DNA of 64,000 bases from Mycetocola tolaasinivorans (GTDB lineage: Bacteria > Actinomycetota > Actinomycetes > Actinomycetales > Microbacteriaceae), in NCBI RefSeq assembly GCF_003667565.1, contig NZ_RCUX01000005.1, positions 62,001 to 126,000 of the forward strand. Reading direction: 5' to 3'. The first letter of the stretch is position 1. Each line of letters begins with the position of its first letter. The notes below the pieces were generated by a model, which saw nothing but the letters and a program-made list of their open reading frames with translations, searched no databases and was not told the origin of the DNA. Shown piece after piece: positions 26,388 to 36,112 of this stretch. Position numbers and translations under genes: made by a program.

Positions 26388-27518
26388 CTAGAGCTCGGCG
26401 TGCAGCGCCCAGACGCGCTCGGCCGAGTCGCGCCAGTCGAACACCTGCGCCCGGTCGGCACCCGCGATGCCGAGTTTTGACCGGCGCTCGGCGTCTTCTA
26501 CCAGCTCGGTGATTGCGGCGGCCAGCCGTTCGGGGAATCCGGCACCGCGGGCTTCGACGACCTCGCCGGCACCGCCGGAGACCTCCAGCAGCGCGGGATC
26601 ATCGGTGTGCAGCACGGGGGTGCCGTGGCTGAACGCCTCGAGGATCGGCATTCCGGTGCTCTCGCGCACGCTGGGGTAGATAAAGAGCTCGGCGCGCTCG
26701 TAGACCGTCGCGAGGTCCGGGCCGCCGAGATCGCCGAGGGCACGCACGCGGCCCTCCTCGAGGCCCGCCTCATCGGCGGCGGCGGTCAGTGAGGAGGAGC
26801 CCCACTGATCCGGGCCGATCACGAGCAGCGGAAGGTCGGGGACGCCGGGCTGGGCGAGGGCGTGCAGGAGGGCATCCAGTCCGCGCCGGGGATCCAGGCT
26901 CCCGAGGGTCAGCAGATAGCGCTCGGGTAGATCGAGGTTACTCGCGCGCCAGGCCGCGTCCGCGGGCAGAAGCAGGGTGGATGCCGGGGCCTCGGGGATC
27001 ACCCGGATGCGGTCACCGAAGTCGGCGATCTCGGCCAGCTGGGTCGCGACCGCATGGGTCGGCACCACGATCGCATCGGCGTGCCGCCGTGCGCGCTTCA
27101 GCATTTGCTTCTGCCAGGCGACCGAGGTGGGGGTGAGGCTTTTGGGGTCGGTCCAGGCCAGGGTGTTGCGCAGCGTCACCACGATCTGCGAGGACTCCCG
27201 CGAGTGCCGGCGCAGCGGAGCCAACAGGCTGGGGGAGTGCAGCATGCCCTCACCGATACCGCTGGCGATACCGAGCTGCCAGGCGGTGGTGAGCTCGCGC
27301 CGGGCGAGCGTCGAGCGGTGAATCTCGGCGATCCCGGGCAGCCGGGCGGCGAGTCGTTCGACCCGCTCCGGGCTCTGCGCCGACACGATGCCGTGTACCG
27401 TGCATCCGCGCGGTGCCGTGCGGATGAGCGCGCGGGTGAGTTCCTCGGTGTAGTGGCCGGTTCCGGTGGCACCGGGGCTCAGCGCGGCATCGAGTACAAC
27501 GCGAAGAATCGCTGCCAT
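26388..27518 (-). CDS. Glycosyltransferase family 4
   Basis: The 376-residue GT-B enzyme has the C-half motifs YLLTLGSLDPRRGLDALL and YPSVRESTGMPILEAFSHG, with the family EX7E pair. It probably adds a sugar to a lipid-linked glycan at the inner membrane face. I chose ATG at 27518 because AAGGGA lies upstream; the much longer frame to 27887 would be antisense-like sequence over rmlD. It follows rmlD on the same strand. Confidence 0.85.
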   Translation of the reverse strand: MAAILRVVLDAALSPGATGTGHYTEELTRALIRTAPRGCTVHGIVSAQSPERVERLAARLPGIAEIHRSTLARRELTTAWQLGIASGIGEGMLHSPSLLAPLRRHSRESSQIVVTLRNTLAWTDPKSLTPTSVAWQKQMLKRARRHADAIVVPTHAVATQLAEIADFGDRIRVIPEAPASTLLLPADAAWRASNLDLPERYLLTLGSLDPRRGLDALLHALAQPGVPDLPLLVIGPDQWGSSSLTAAADEAGLEEGRVRALGDLGGPDLATVYERAELFIYPSVRESTGMPILEAFSHGTPVLHTDDPALLEVSGGAGEVVEARGAGFPERLAAAITELVEDAERRSKLGIAGADRAQVFDWRDSAERVWALHAEL

Positions 27519-27573
27519 CAGGGGTCCCTTCTGCGGGGTGTGTGGTGGGCCGCCTCGGAGCGGCCCACCTTGG

Positions 27574-28437
27574 CTACTGCGTGGGTTCGGGGGCGGTGAT
27601 GGCCCCGGTCTGAATGGCCTCATGCAGGGCCTCGCGCCAGTCGCGCATGGCGGGCAGGCCGGCGGCGGCCCAGCCCGCGTGGCCGAGCACCGAGAATGCG
27701 GGGCGCGGGGCGGGGCGGACGAAGCTGGCGCTGTCCGTGGGCAGAACGCGCTCCGGGTCGAGGCCCGCCTCGGTGAAGATCGCCCGGGTGAAGTCAAACC
27801 AGCTGCCGCTGCCGGCGTTGGTGCCGTGGTACACGCCGGCGGGGGCGTCGGACTCGGCCAGGAGCACGAGCTGCGCGGCGAGGTCACGGGTCCAGGTGGG
27901 CTGACCGATCTGATCGGTGACGACGCTCACCGTGGGGTGGCTGCCGGAGAGGCGCAGCATGGTGGCCGCGAAGTTGTTGCCGTACTCGCCGTAGATCCAG
28001 GCGGTGCGCACGATGAAGCCGCCGCGGGGGTGCTCACCGAGCACGAACTCCTCGCCCGCGGCCTTGGTACGGCCATAGGCGTTCAGCGGTGCGCGGGCGG
28101 TGTCCTCGGCATAGGGCTCGGTCGCGTTTCCAGCGAACACGTAGTCGGTCGAGATGTGGATCAGTTTGGCCCCGTGCGCGGCCGCGGCGATCGCGAGATT
28201 ACGCGGTCCCAGCGCATTCACGGCATAGGCGGCGTCCTCATCGGTTTCGGCGGCGTCCACGGCGGTGTACGCGGCACAGTTGATGACCACGTCGTGGCCG
28301 GCCACGGCGGCGTGAACGGCGTCCTGATCGGTGATATCGAGATCCTCGCGCCCGAGAGCGGTGACGTCGTGGTGGGCGAGGACGATGCTCAGGTCACGTC
28401 CCAGCATTCCGGCGGCACCGGTGATCAGATAGCGCAT
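27574..28437 (-). CDS. rmlD: dTDP-4-dehydrorhamnose reductase
   Basis: RmlD makes dTDP-L-rhamnose, the last step of the pathway. The 287-residue SDR protein has the NAD(P) loop RYLITGAAGMLGRDL, VINCAAYTAVDAAE, a STDYVF motif, and YGRTK with the catalytic Tyr/Lys. It is divergent from the esterase gene; rmlC and rmlA lie 1.5 kb away on the other strand. Confidence 0.92.
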   Translation of the reverse strand: MRYLITGAAGMLGRDLSIVLAHHDVTALGREDLDITDQDAVHAAVAGHDVVINCAAYTAVDAAETDEDAAYAVNALGPRNLAIAAAAHGAKLIHISTDYVFAGNATEPYAEDTARAPLNAYGRTKAAGEEFVLGEHPRGGFIVRTAWIYGEYGNNFAATMLRLSGSHPTVSVVTDQIGQPTWTRDLAAQLVLLAESDAPAGVYHGTNAGSGSWFDFTRAIFTEAGLDPERVLPTDSASFVRPAPRPAFSVLGHAGWAAAGLPAMRDWREALHEAIQTGAITAPEPTQ

Positions 28438-28573
28438 GTTTCCCTTTTCTGTCGTTTCCCTGATTCTACGCGCACAACAAGAGCACAGCTATCGGTCAGG
28501 ATCCGGGAATACCGTGAACTCCCGCGCCCGTTAGGGGTGATTCCCCCGCCCCATCCTGCAGAAAGCAGTCCCC

Positions 28574-29872
28574 GTGAAACTCAACCTGCTGGATGTGAAC
28601 ATCGTCAGCGGCCCGGTGGTCATCACCATCTATGTGATCGCTGCGGCGTTCCTGCTGTACCTGTTGATTCGGCCGTGGTCGCGCTGGTGGTTGCGCACCG
28701 CGCTCCTGACGATCGCGATCAGCGCGGCCCTCGCCATCGCGACGCTGCTCGTGGTGGAACGCGGCCTCAAGCTCATTGATGCCCCGCTGGGCGCGGATTC
28801 TCACGCCTGGGTGGTGGCGACGTTTGTGGGTGTCGGGTTGGCCGTGGTCAACCTGTTCCGGAGCCGCTGGTGGCGAAAGGTCCTCGCGGTGCTCGGTATC
28901 GTCTCGTTTGCCCTGGCCGCCACGGTCGGTATTAACGCGGCCTTTGGGATCAACCCGACGGTCGGGGCGTTCCTGCACATTGTCGAGTCAAAACCGATCA
29001 GCGTGGCCAAGCCCACCGCGACCCCCTCCGATGCTCCCACCGGCCCGCTCTATCAGTCGTGGAAGCCGCCGGCGGATATGCCCGCGCTCGGACGCACCGG
29101 TACCCAGGTGATTCCCGGCCTACTCTCGGGATTCAAGGCGCGCACCGCGGGCATCTATTTGCCCCCGGCCGCGCTGGTCAAGAATCCACCCGCCCTGCCG
29201 CTGATGATCATGATGATGGGGCAGCCCGGCGATCCGAACCCCGCGTTTATGCAGCAGGCCCTGGATGCCACCGCCGTCGCCCACAACGGCCTCGCCCCCA
29301 TCGTGATCGTGGCCGATCAGCTCGGCAACCCCAACACCGATACCCTCTGCATCAACTCGAAGAAGTTTGGAAACGTCGAGACCTACATCACGCAGGACGT
29401 GCCGAACTGGGCAAAGGCAAACCTCAACATCAGCCACAACCCCGCGGAGTGGACCATCGCCGGCTACTCCAACGGCGGTGGATGCGCCATCTACTACGGT
29501 GCCGTTCACCCAGACATCTTCAAGAACGTGGTCGATATTTCCGGTGAGGACTACCCTGGTGCCTCGGAGGCAAGCGCCTCGTTGAAGAGCATGTTCGATG
29601 GCAACATGGCCGCCTATGATGCGATCAAGCCGCTCAGGATCATGAAGGATCGGCAGTATCCCGGAACCACGGCTATCTTTACCGGTGGTTCGAAGGACCC
29701 CGACTACTCGGCCGCCGCCGCCCGGGTCGCGGCCGGTGCCCGCGCCGCGGGAATGGCCACGACGCTCTTCTCCGTGCCCGGTGCCGGGCACGGTGCCGAC
29801 GCGCTGGTGGGCGGTATGCGCATGGCCGCGGGGGTGCTCTTCCCCGTCCTGGGGCTGGAGGCGAAATCCTAG
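28574..29872 (+). CDS. Membrane-anchored alpha/beta-hydrolase (esterase-D/mycolyltransferase-like)
   Basis: The 432-residue protein has about four N-terminal helices (residues 10-135), then a Pro/Thr/Ala linker, then an extracytoplasmic esterase domain. The nucleophile elbow is GYSNGGG with Ser near residue 299. A candidate acid lies in GGSKDPDY, and the likely catalytic His in GAGHGADA near residue 401. The fold group includes actinobacterial mycolyltransferases and esterase D. It sits between rmlD and rmlC, so it may act on acyl groups of the surface glycan; the substrate is unknown. Confidence 0.75.
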   Translation: MKLNLLDVNIVSGPVVITIYVIAAAFLLYLLIRPWSRWWLRTALLTIAISAALAIATLLVVERGLKLIDAPLGADSHAWVVATFVGVGLAVVNLFRSRWWRKVLAVLGIVSFALAATVGINAAFGINPTVGAFLHIVESKPISVAKPTATPSDAPTGPLYQSWKPPADMPALGRTGTQVIPGLLSGFKARTAGIYLPPAALVKNPPALPLMIMMMGQPGDPNPAFMQQALDATAVAHNGLAPIVIVADQLGNPNTDTLCINSKKFGNVETYITQDVPNWAKANLNISHNPAEWTIAGYSNGGGCAIYYGAVHPDIFKNVVDISGEDYPGASEASASLKSMFDGNMAAYDAIKPLRIMKDRQYPGTTAIFTGGSKDPDYSAAAARVAAGARAAGMATTLFSVPGAGHGADALVGGMRMAAGVLFPVLGLEAKS

Positions 29873-29956
29873 TGCCCCTGAGCCGCCACGGGGTGGCAGT
29901 GTGGCACCCGATGGGCCGTATGCGTCCCCTTACCCTGCTCCGCGAGGGAAGATTGG

Positions 29957-29971
29957 TAGACTGACCGAGTG
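29957..29971 (+). promoter_or_regulatory. Leaderless-type promoter core for rmlC
   Basis: TAGACT (29957-29962), six bases, then the GTG start of rmlC at 29969. There is no Shine-Dalgarno. Confidence 0.45.
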
Positions 29972-30574
29972 AACATCCGTGAACTAAAAATCCGTGACAG
30001 CTATGAGATCACGCCGAAGCAGTTCGGCGACGACCGTGGCGTCTTTCTCGAGGCGTACCGATTTGACCGCCTGACCGACGCCACCGGCCGTGCCGTGAAC
30101 CTCGCCCAGGTCAACACCTCGGTATCCAAGCGCGGCACCGTGCGCGGCATCCACTTCGCCGATGTTCCGCCGAGCCAGGCTAAGTACGTCATGTGCCAGC
30201 GCGGCGCGGTACTCGACTTCGTGATCGACATCCGGGTTGGTTCGCCGACGTTCGGTCAGTGGGACGCCGTGCGTCTTGACGATGTCGAGCGCAAGGCCAT
30301 CTTCATCTCCGAGGGCCTCGGCCACTGCTTCGTGGCTCTCACCGATGACGCCACCGTGACCTACCTCGTCAACGATGTCTTCCGCCCCGAGCGCGAGCAC
30401 GGCATCAACCCGCTCGACCCGGAGATCGGTCTCGAGTTCCCGGCCGAGGCCGGAGAGCTCCTGCTCTCCCCGAAGGACACCGAGGCCCCGAGCCTCTCCG
30501 AAGCGGCGGCCACCGGCCTGCTGCCCACCTGGGACGCTGCGCGTGCCTACTACGACTCGCTGAAGGGCAACTAG
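29969..30574 (+). CDS. rmlC: dTDP-4-dehydrorhamnose 3,5-epimerase
   Basis: RmlC epimerises dTDP-4-keto-6-deoxyglucose at C3 and C5. The 201-residue cupin has [17 protein letters not shown] with the catalytic His, and [19 protein letters not shown] with the family Asp. It is followed after 4 bp by rmlA, and a leaderless-type promoter core precedes its GTG. Confidence 0.92.
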   Translation: MNIRELKIRDSYEITPKQFGDDRGVFLEAYRFDRLTDATGRAVNLAQVNTSVSKRGTVRGIHFADVPPSQAKYVMCQRGAVLDFVIDIRVGSPTFGQWDAVRLDDVERKAIFISEGLGHCFVALTDDATVTYLVNDVFRPEREHGINPLDPEIGLEFPAEAGELLLSPKDTEAPSLSEAAATGLLPTWDAARAYYDSLKGN

Positions 30575-30578
30575 TTTT

Positions 30579-31448
30579 ATGAAGGGCATTATCCTCGCCG
30601 GTGGTTCCGGCACGCGGCTGTGGCCGATCACCAAGGGCATCTCGAAGCAGCTCATGCCGATCTACGACAAGCCGATGGTGTACTACCCCCTCTCGACCCT
30701 GATGATGGCTGGGATCAACGAGATCCTGATCATCACCACCCCCGAGTACAACGAGCAGTTCCGGGCCCTGCTGGGTGACGGCTCCGATCTCGGTATCCGC
30801 CTCGAGTATGCCGTGCAGCCCTCGCCGGACGGCCTGGCTCAGGCGTTCATCATCGGCGAGGAGTTCATCGGTGATGACTCCGTTGCGCTCGTACTCGGTG
30901 ACAACATCTTCCACGGCACCGGCCTCGGCTCGGCGCTGCGCAACCACAGCGAGATCGACGGTGCCGTCATCTTCGCCTACCCGGTTGCCGACCCGCGCAG
31001 CTACGGCGTGGTCGAGTTTGACGAGAACTTCACCGCGATTTCGATCGAGGAAAAGCCCGAGAAGCCCAAGAGCAAGTACGCCGTTCCCGGCCTCTACTTC
31101 TACGACAACTCGGTCATCGAGATCGCCAAGTCGATCGAGCCGAGTGCCCGCGGCGAGCTGGAGATCTCCACCGTCAACGAGCGCTACCTCGAGCAGGGCA
31201 ACCTGCACGTGCAGGTGCTCGACCGTGGTACCGCCTGGCTCGACACCGGCACGTTCGAGTCGATGATGCAGGCCTCCGAGTACGTGCGCGTGATCGAGGA
31301 CCGTCAGGGCTTCAAGGTTGGCTGCATCGAGGAGATCTCGTGGCGTGCGGGCTGGATCGACACCGCCCAGCTCACCGCGCTCGCCCAGCCGCTGATCAAG
31401 AGCGGTTACGGCAAGTACCTGGCACACCTCGCCGACAGCGAGGGCTAG
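30579..31448 (+). CDS. rmlA: Glucose-1-phosphate thymidylyltransferase
   Basis: RmlA makes dTDP-glucose, the first step to dTDP-rhamnose. The 289-residue nucleotidyltransferase has [33 protein letters not shown] and [12 protein letters not shown]. The length is typical. It is co-transcribed with rmlC and followed by a strong terminator. rmlB, the middle step, is not in this window. Confidence 0.95.
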   Translation: MKGIILAGGSGTRLWPITKGISKQLMPIYDKPMVYYPLSTLMMAGINEILIITTPEYNEQFRALLGDGSDLGIRLEYAVQPSPDGLAQAFIIGEEFIGDDSVALVLGDNIFHGTGLGSALRNHSEIDGAVIFAYPVADPRSYGVVEFDENFTAISIEEKPEKPKSKYAVPGLYFYDNSVIEIAKSIEPSARGELEISTVNERYLEQGNLHVQVLDRGTAWLDTGTFESMMQASEYVRVIEDRQGFKVGCIEEISWRAGWIDTAQLTALAQPLIKSGYGKYLAHLADSEG

Positions 31449-31468
31449 GCTCAGCCACGGCAACCATC

Positions 31469-31506
31469 GTGTGGGGCGGGATCCGATTTCGGGTCCCGCC
31501 CCACAC
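31469..31506 (+). terminator. Hairpin terminator after rmlA
   Basis: GTGTGGGGCGGGA (31469-31481) pairs perfectly with TCCCGCCCCACAC (31494-31506) around a 12-nt loop. Confidence 0.75.
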
Positions 31507-31582
31507 GCGTTTCTCAGCGACCGTGCCGAGACCGAGCGACACACGCATCGCTCGTTACCGCGGAATAGATCCGGGGGCCACC

Positions 31583-32500
31583 ATGGTTGCACCTGACGTG
31601 TTTACCCTCATCAATCAGGAGCCCCGACAGATGGGCGCGCTCGATCGTGCACTCGCCTCGATCGACTGGCCGCTGCGTGAGGCCCAGCGAGATCTCGTGG
31701 CCGCGGGGCAGAGCCTACAGCGCACGCATAACGCCGCGGGCTTCCTCCTGCTGTCCTCCGGTTCCGCCACGATTCGCAGTGGCACCGAGTCGCTCGAGGC
31801 CCCGGCCGGCAGCTTTCTCGTGTTTCCCCACGGGCACTGCTTCGACCTCCGAGCCCACGAGGATGCCACGCTCATCTACGGCTGGTTTCTCCCCTCGGAT
31901 CCCTCCGCTCAGACCCTCGGCACGTTTCCGCACACGCTGATGATTCGCGAGTTCTCGGTGCTCGAACCCACCATGGTCGCACTGGTTGAGGGACTCCTGA
32001 AGGGCGGATCGCGAGCGAGCGGCCACCGTCGGGCCGGCGATATGGTGGTGTGCGGCCTGATCGCCGCAACCGTGCTTTCCTCGGCGATCCGGCTGTGGGC
32101 CGAACTCGGCTGCGCCCCCGATCGCTGGTTGCACCGGGTGTCGGATCCCTTCATCTCCCGGGCGCTCGACGCGATGCACGAGAGCCCCGGCCGTGCCTGG
32201 AGCGTGAGCGAGTTGGCCCAGGTGGCGACGATGTCGCGGTCGAGCTTTGCCGAGCGCTTTGCGACCCTGGTGGGCCAAACGCCGGCCTCCTACCTGACCG
32301 ATGTCCGGATGGAGTCGGGAAAGCAGGTGCTCCTGCGCGAACACGTAACCATCGCCGATGCCGCCCTGCAGCTCGGATATGAGTCCGAGGCGGGCTTCCG
32401 CCGCGCCTTCCAGCGTCACACCGGGGTCAGTCCCGCAGCCTGGCGCACGCGGCAGCGGGCACAGAGCGTGCCCGCTGCCGAGGCGCTGCCCGCCGCCTAG
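31583..32500 (+). CDS. AraC-family transcriptional regulator
   Basis: The 305-residue protein has an N-terminal cupin-like sensing domain (AAGQSLQRTHNAAGFLLLSS). The C-terminal pair of helix-turn-helix motifs reads WSVSELAQVATMSRSSFAERF and then ITIADAALQLGY-like sequence up to FQRHTGVSPAAWR. It fits the cupin_6/AraC group that often governs a nearby exporter. I chose ATG at 31583, with GGGGG just upstream. Its stop overlaps that of the convergent MFS gene. Confidence 0.85.
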   Translation: MVAPDVFTLINQEPRQMGALDRALASIDWPLREAQRDLVAAGQSLQRTHNAAGFLLLSSGSATIRSGTESLEAPAGSFLVFPHGHCFDLRAHEDATLIYGWFLPSDPSAQTLGTFPHTLMIREFSVLEPTMVALVEGLLKGGSRASGHRRAGDMVVCGLIAATVLSSAIRLWAELGCAPDRWLHRVSDPFISRALDAMHESPGRAWSVSELAQVATMSRSSFAERFATLVGQTPASYLTDVRMESGKQVLLREHVTIADAALQLGYESEAGFRRAFQRHTGVSPAAWRTRQRAQSVPAAEALPAA

Positions 32501-33690
32501 GGGCGGCGCCTGCCACCCGCGAGGCGGAAGACAATACCGCCCACCAGCGAGGCGATTGCCGCCGAGCTGAGCGTCACCACGACCCCCAGCGAGTCGGCCA
32601 CGATGCCGCCGATACCCGCGCCGAGGGTGATGGCCAGCTGGAAACCGGCGACCACGAGCCCGCCCGCGGCCTCCATCCGCTCGCCGACCAGACGGCCGAC
32701 CCAGGTGTTGACTAGCAGGATCCAGGAACCGAAGCCGATGCCCCAGATGAGGGTACCGGCCGCTACCGCCCAGAACGCACCCGGGAAGAGCACGGTGATG
32801 GCGATGCCGACGGAGATCATCAGCGGAACGACGAGGCGCATCAGGTCGAGCAGTCGGTCGACCACGAGGCCCACCACGAAGTTTCCAATCAGTCCGCCGA
32901 TGCCGAACACCGCGAGCAGGAGCGAAATCTGGCCCGCGGTAACGTCCGGAATGCGCTCGAGGCCGAGGCGAATGTAGGTGAATGCGGCGAAGTGGCCGAG
33001 CACCGTGAGCACGTGACCGACGAGTCCAACCGAGACGCCGGGAATGCGCAGGGTCGCGGCGATCTCGCCGAATCCGCTGCTCTTCGCCGGGGGAACCTGC
33101 GGCAGCAGGATGCGCAGCAGCGCGGCCACGATCAGCGAGATCACGGCGACGCCCACGAAGACCTCGCGCCAGTCAAACACCGAGCCCAGGTAGGCGCCGA
33201 TGGGCACACCGGCGACGGTGGCCAGCGTGGTTCCACCGTTGACCAGCATGAAGCCGCGCCCCAGGCGCTCGCGCGGAACGAGCTGCGCGACGATGGCGAG
33301 GGACATCGCCCAGAACCCGCTGATCGCGACGCCGAGGATCAGCCGGGCGATCAGCAGCAGCACAAAGTTCGGCGTGAGCGCGACCATGATGTTTGACAGC
33401 GCCGCGGCGAGGGCGAGGGCGCTCAGCAGCGTGCGGCGATCCAGGCGGGGGAAGATCATGCCGATCAGCGGTGCGGCAAGGAACCCCATGAAGGCGGTGG
33501 CCGTGACGGTCTGCCCGGCCTGACCCTCGGTGATGTTGAGCGCCTCGGCCATCGGGGTCAGCAGGCTGGGCGGAAGAAACTCGGCGAGAACCAGGGTAAA
33601 ACTGGTGGCCGCGAGGGCGAGCACAGCGACCCACCCGGCCCGCGGGGAGCGGAGGGGCGCGGCGGCCTCGGTTACAGCGTTTTGTGTCAT
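32497..33690 (-). CDS. MFS transporter, DHA1-type efflux protein
   Basis: The 397-residue protein has 12 predicted helices with FTLVLAEFLPPSLLTPMAEAL near the N-terminus, PLIGMIFPRLDRR after helix 2, and GFMLVNGGTTLATVAGVPIGAYLG in the middle, all features of AraJ/Bcr-like exporters. I chose ATG at 33690 because the upstream residues are not membrane-protein-like. It is convergent with the AraC gene (the CTAG bases hold both stops). The substrate is unknown. Confidence 0.85.
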   Translation of the reverse strand: MTQNAVTEAAAPLRSPRAGWVAVLALAATSFTLVLAEFLPPSLLTPMAEALNITEGQAGQTVTATAFMGFLAAPLIGMIFPRLDRRTLLSALALAAALSNIMVALTPNFVLLLIARLILGVAISGFWAMSLAIVAQLVPRERLGRGFMLVNGGTTLATVAGVPIGAYLGSVFDWREVFVGVAVISLIVAALLRILLPQVPPAKSSGFGEIAATLRIPGVSVGLVGHVLTVLGHFAAFTYIRLGLERIPDVTAGQISLLLAVFGIGGLIGNFVVGLVVDRLLDLMRLVVPLMISVGIAITVLFPGAFWAVAAGTLIWGIGFGSWILLVNTWVGRLVGERMEAAGGLVVAGFQLAITLGAGIGGIVADSLGVVVTLSSAAIASLVGGIVFRLAGGRRRP

Positions 33691-33810
33691 TATCCAATTC
33701 TGTTCCGCCCGGCCCTGCCCCACGGGACCCTGCGTCCACCGAACCGCGCACAGCGTCCGTCACGCACGGGCCGGGCGCTCGCACCGTGACCGGTGTACCG
33801 TGGGCGGAGG

Positions 33811-34674
33811 CTAGCGGGAGGGACGCAGCAGGTGGAAGCGAGCCCAGAGGCCCACGCGCAGCCCGAGGCGCAGCGGGGCGTAGTACCAGGCGGGATACCG
33901 CTTCGACATAAAGCGGGAGGCGCTCTGGTGGTGCACCCGCAGCATGCGGTCAGACTCGGAACGGGTGGATGCCCCGCCGGTGTGCACGGCGCTCACCTCG
34001 GGAAGATAGGTGTTTGTCCAGCCGGCCTTGCCGATCCGGTACCCCAGATCAACATCCTCGAAGTACATGAAGAAGCCCTCGTCGAACCCGCCGAGCTGCG
34101 CAAACATATCGCGCCGCACGAGGAGGCAGGCACCGGAGAGCCAGCCCGCGGGCCGCGGCTGATCACCGTAGCTGTCATCGGCCCGATAGTGCCTGGACCA
34201 CGGATTGTTCGGCCAAAAACGGGCAAACAGCGCGTGGCCAATGCCGTTTCCGAGCGAGGGGACCGCGCGTGCGGACGGATAGACCGTGCCGTCCTCATTG
34301 AGGAGCTTGGGACCCACCGCGGCGCACTCGGGGTGTTCATCCAGCCAGCGCACGAGTGCGGGCAGGGTGCCCGGGTGGAGCTGCACGTCGGGGTTGGAGA
34401 GGAGCACGTGCTCACTCTCGGGGGCGAGGGTGTCGACACCGCGATTCATCGCGGCACCGTAGCCCACGTTTTCGGGCAGCCACAGGAAGTTCGCTCCGAA
34501 GTCGGACACGATCTGACCGGTGGGCTCGGCCTCGGGGGAGTTGTTCTCGACCACCGTGACCGTGGCGGCGGGAATTGCCGCCGCGGCCACCGAATCCAGG
34601 AAATCGGACACCTGGGCGCACGAGTTGTAAGTCACCGTAACTACGGCGGCTCGTTCCGGATTTTGGGAGGACAT
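33811..34674 (-). CDS. Glycosyltransferase family 2, WbbL-like rhamnosyltransferase
   Basis: The 287-residue enzyme has AAVVTVTYNSCAQVSDFL, VVENNSPE, GYGAAMNRGVD, VLLSNPDV with the metal-binding Asn-Asp pair, and FFMYFEDVDLGYRIGKAGW. These match WbbL-type rhamnosyltransferases, which add rhamnose to polyprenyl-diphospho-GlcNAc in the wall-linker of Actinobacteria. The start ATG at 34674 has GGGAACA upstream. The presence of rml genes agrees with a rhamnosyl donor. Confidence 0.82.
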   Translation of the reverse strand: MSSQNPERAAVVTVTYNSCAQVSDFLDSVAAAAIPAATVTVVENNSPEAEPTGQIVSDFGANFLWLPENVGYGAAMNRGVDTLAPESEHVLLSNPDVQLHPGTLPALVRWLDEHPECAAVGPKLLNEDGTVYPSARAVPSLGNGIGHALFARFWPNNPWSRHYRADDSYGDQPRPAGWLSGACLLVRRDMFAQLGGFDEGFFMYFEDVDLGYRIGKAGWTNTYLPEVSAVHTGGASTRSESDRMLRVHHQSASRFMSKRYPAWYYAPLRLGLRVGLWARFHLLRPSR

Positions 34675-34867
34675 TGTTCCCAGTGTAGCCATCCCGGGAC
34701 GCCCCCGCCGCGCGGGTGCGCGCGAAGAGGGCCGAAATGCCGGTAATTCTCGGGCAGCTCACATGCTCCAGCTTGATAGACTGACTGTTCGCTGGCCTTC
34801 AGGCCGCTTGTCAACCCGCGGGGAACCCGTGGGTTGTGCACGATTGACGAGGGGAATTTCCTAAACC

Positions 34868-36112
34868 GTGGCAAAAATCTTCAACGCCGTAGGGCGCTCG
34901 GCCAGACTCATTGCCGACGAGGGATTCAAGACCTACCTCGGGCGCGTGTTCGCCAAGGCCTCGACGGTGCTGATCCCGCAGAGCCCCGCCAGCCAGATGC
35001 TGGTTGATCTCGGTGACGCCGCGGAACTCGACTGGACGCTGCCCGCGCCTCAGCTCGAAAACCCGATCGTGGTGGCAGACGGCCCGATCAACATCGCCTG
35101 GATCATGTCGCCTCCCGGGCGCGAATCTGGCGGACACCAGAACCTCTTCCGCTTCATCGACTTCGCCGAGAAGGCGGGCCACAAGTGCACGGTGTACCTC
35201 TACACCACCTCGGATTTCGGCCCGAACCTGCGCGACACCAAGGCGATGCTGAACCAGAGCGACGCCTACCCGAACGTCAAGGCCGACATCAAGCTGTACG
35301 ACCGCAAGGTGGGCGTAGACGCCGACACCCAGGCCCTCTTTGCGACCGGCTGGGAGACCGCCTACCCGGCCTACCTGGATAAGACGCACGCGCGTCGGTT
35401 CTACTTCGTGCAGGACTTCGAGCCGAGCTTCTATGAGCTGGGTTCGCAGGCGATCCTTGCCGAAAACACCTACCGCTTCGGTTTCCACGGAATTACCGCC
35501 GGTGGCTGGCTCTCGCACAAGCTGAGCACCGAGTTTGGCATGACCTGCGACTCCTTCGACTTCGCCGTCAACAAGGACAACTACTCGCTCACCAACACCG
35601 AGCGTCGTAACGAGGTCTTCTTCTACGCCCGCCCGGTCACCGCGCGCCGTGCCTTCGAGCTGGGCATCATGGCCCTGGCCGACTTCCACAAGCTCAACCC
35701 GGATGTCACCATCAACCTCGCCGGCTGGGACGTCTCAAACTGGGACATTCCGTTCCCGCACAAGAACCTCTCGAGCCTCAAGCTCTCCGAGCTCAACACC
35801 GTGTACAACCGCTGTGCCGCGGGTCTGGTGCTCTCGCTCACGAACATGTCCCTGCTGCCGCTCGAGCTCCTGAGCTCGGGAGTGGTTCCCGTGGTGAACG
35901 ACGGCCCGAACAACCGCATGGTCTCGGACAACCCCTACCTCGACTACTGCGAGCCGGTACCCGGTGCGCTGGCACGTCGCCTGAGCGATGCCGTCAACCG
36001 TCCCGACGCGCCCGAGTATGCAAAGATCATCTCCGCCTCGGTGGCGGATGTGAACTGGGAGGACTCCGGCGTGCAGTTCAACACCGCCCTCGAAAAGGCG
36101 ATGCGTGGCTAG
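34868..36112 (+). CDS. Glycosyltransferase, WsaF-type (GT4) rhamnosyltransferase candidate
   Basis: The 414-residue GT-B protein has NIAWIMSPPGRESGGHQNLFRFI, FYFVQDFEPSFYELGS and the C-half segment LSLTNMSLLPLELLSSGVVPVVND. This set is typical of the WsaF group that transfers rhamnose in S-layer and wall glycans. The acceptor is unknown. It is the first of three overlapping plus-strand genes (this, the epimerase and a GT2), and TAGACT at 34777-34782 could be its promoter -10. Confidence 0.72.
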   Translation: MAKIFNAVGRSARLIADEGFKTYLGRVFAKASTVLIPQSPASQMLVDLGDAAELDWTLPAPQLENPIVVADGPINIAWIMSPPGRESGGHQNLFRFIDFAEKAGHKCTVYLYTTSDFGPNLRDTKAMLNQSDAYPNVKADIKLYDRKVGVDADTQALFATGWETAYPAYLDKTHARRFYFVQDFEPSFYELGSQAILAENTYRFGFHGITAGGWLSHKLSTEFGMTCDSFDFAVNKDNYSLTNTERRNEVFFYARPVTARRAFELGIMALADFHKLNPDVTINLAGWDVSNWDIPFPHKNLSSLKLSELNTVYNRCAAGLVLSLTNMSLLPLELLSSGVVPVVNDGPNNRMVSDNPYLDYCEPVPGALARRLSDAVNRPDAPEYAKIISASVADVNWEDSGVQFNTALEKAMRG

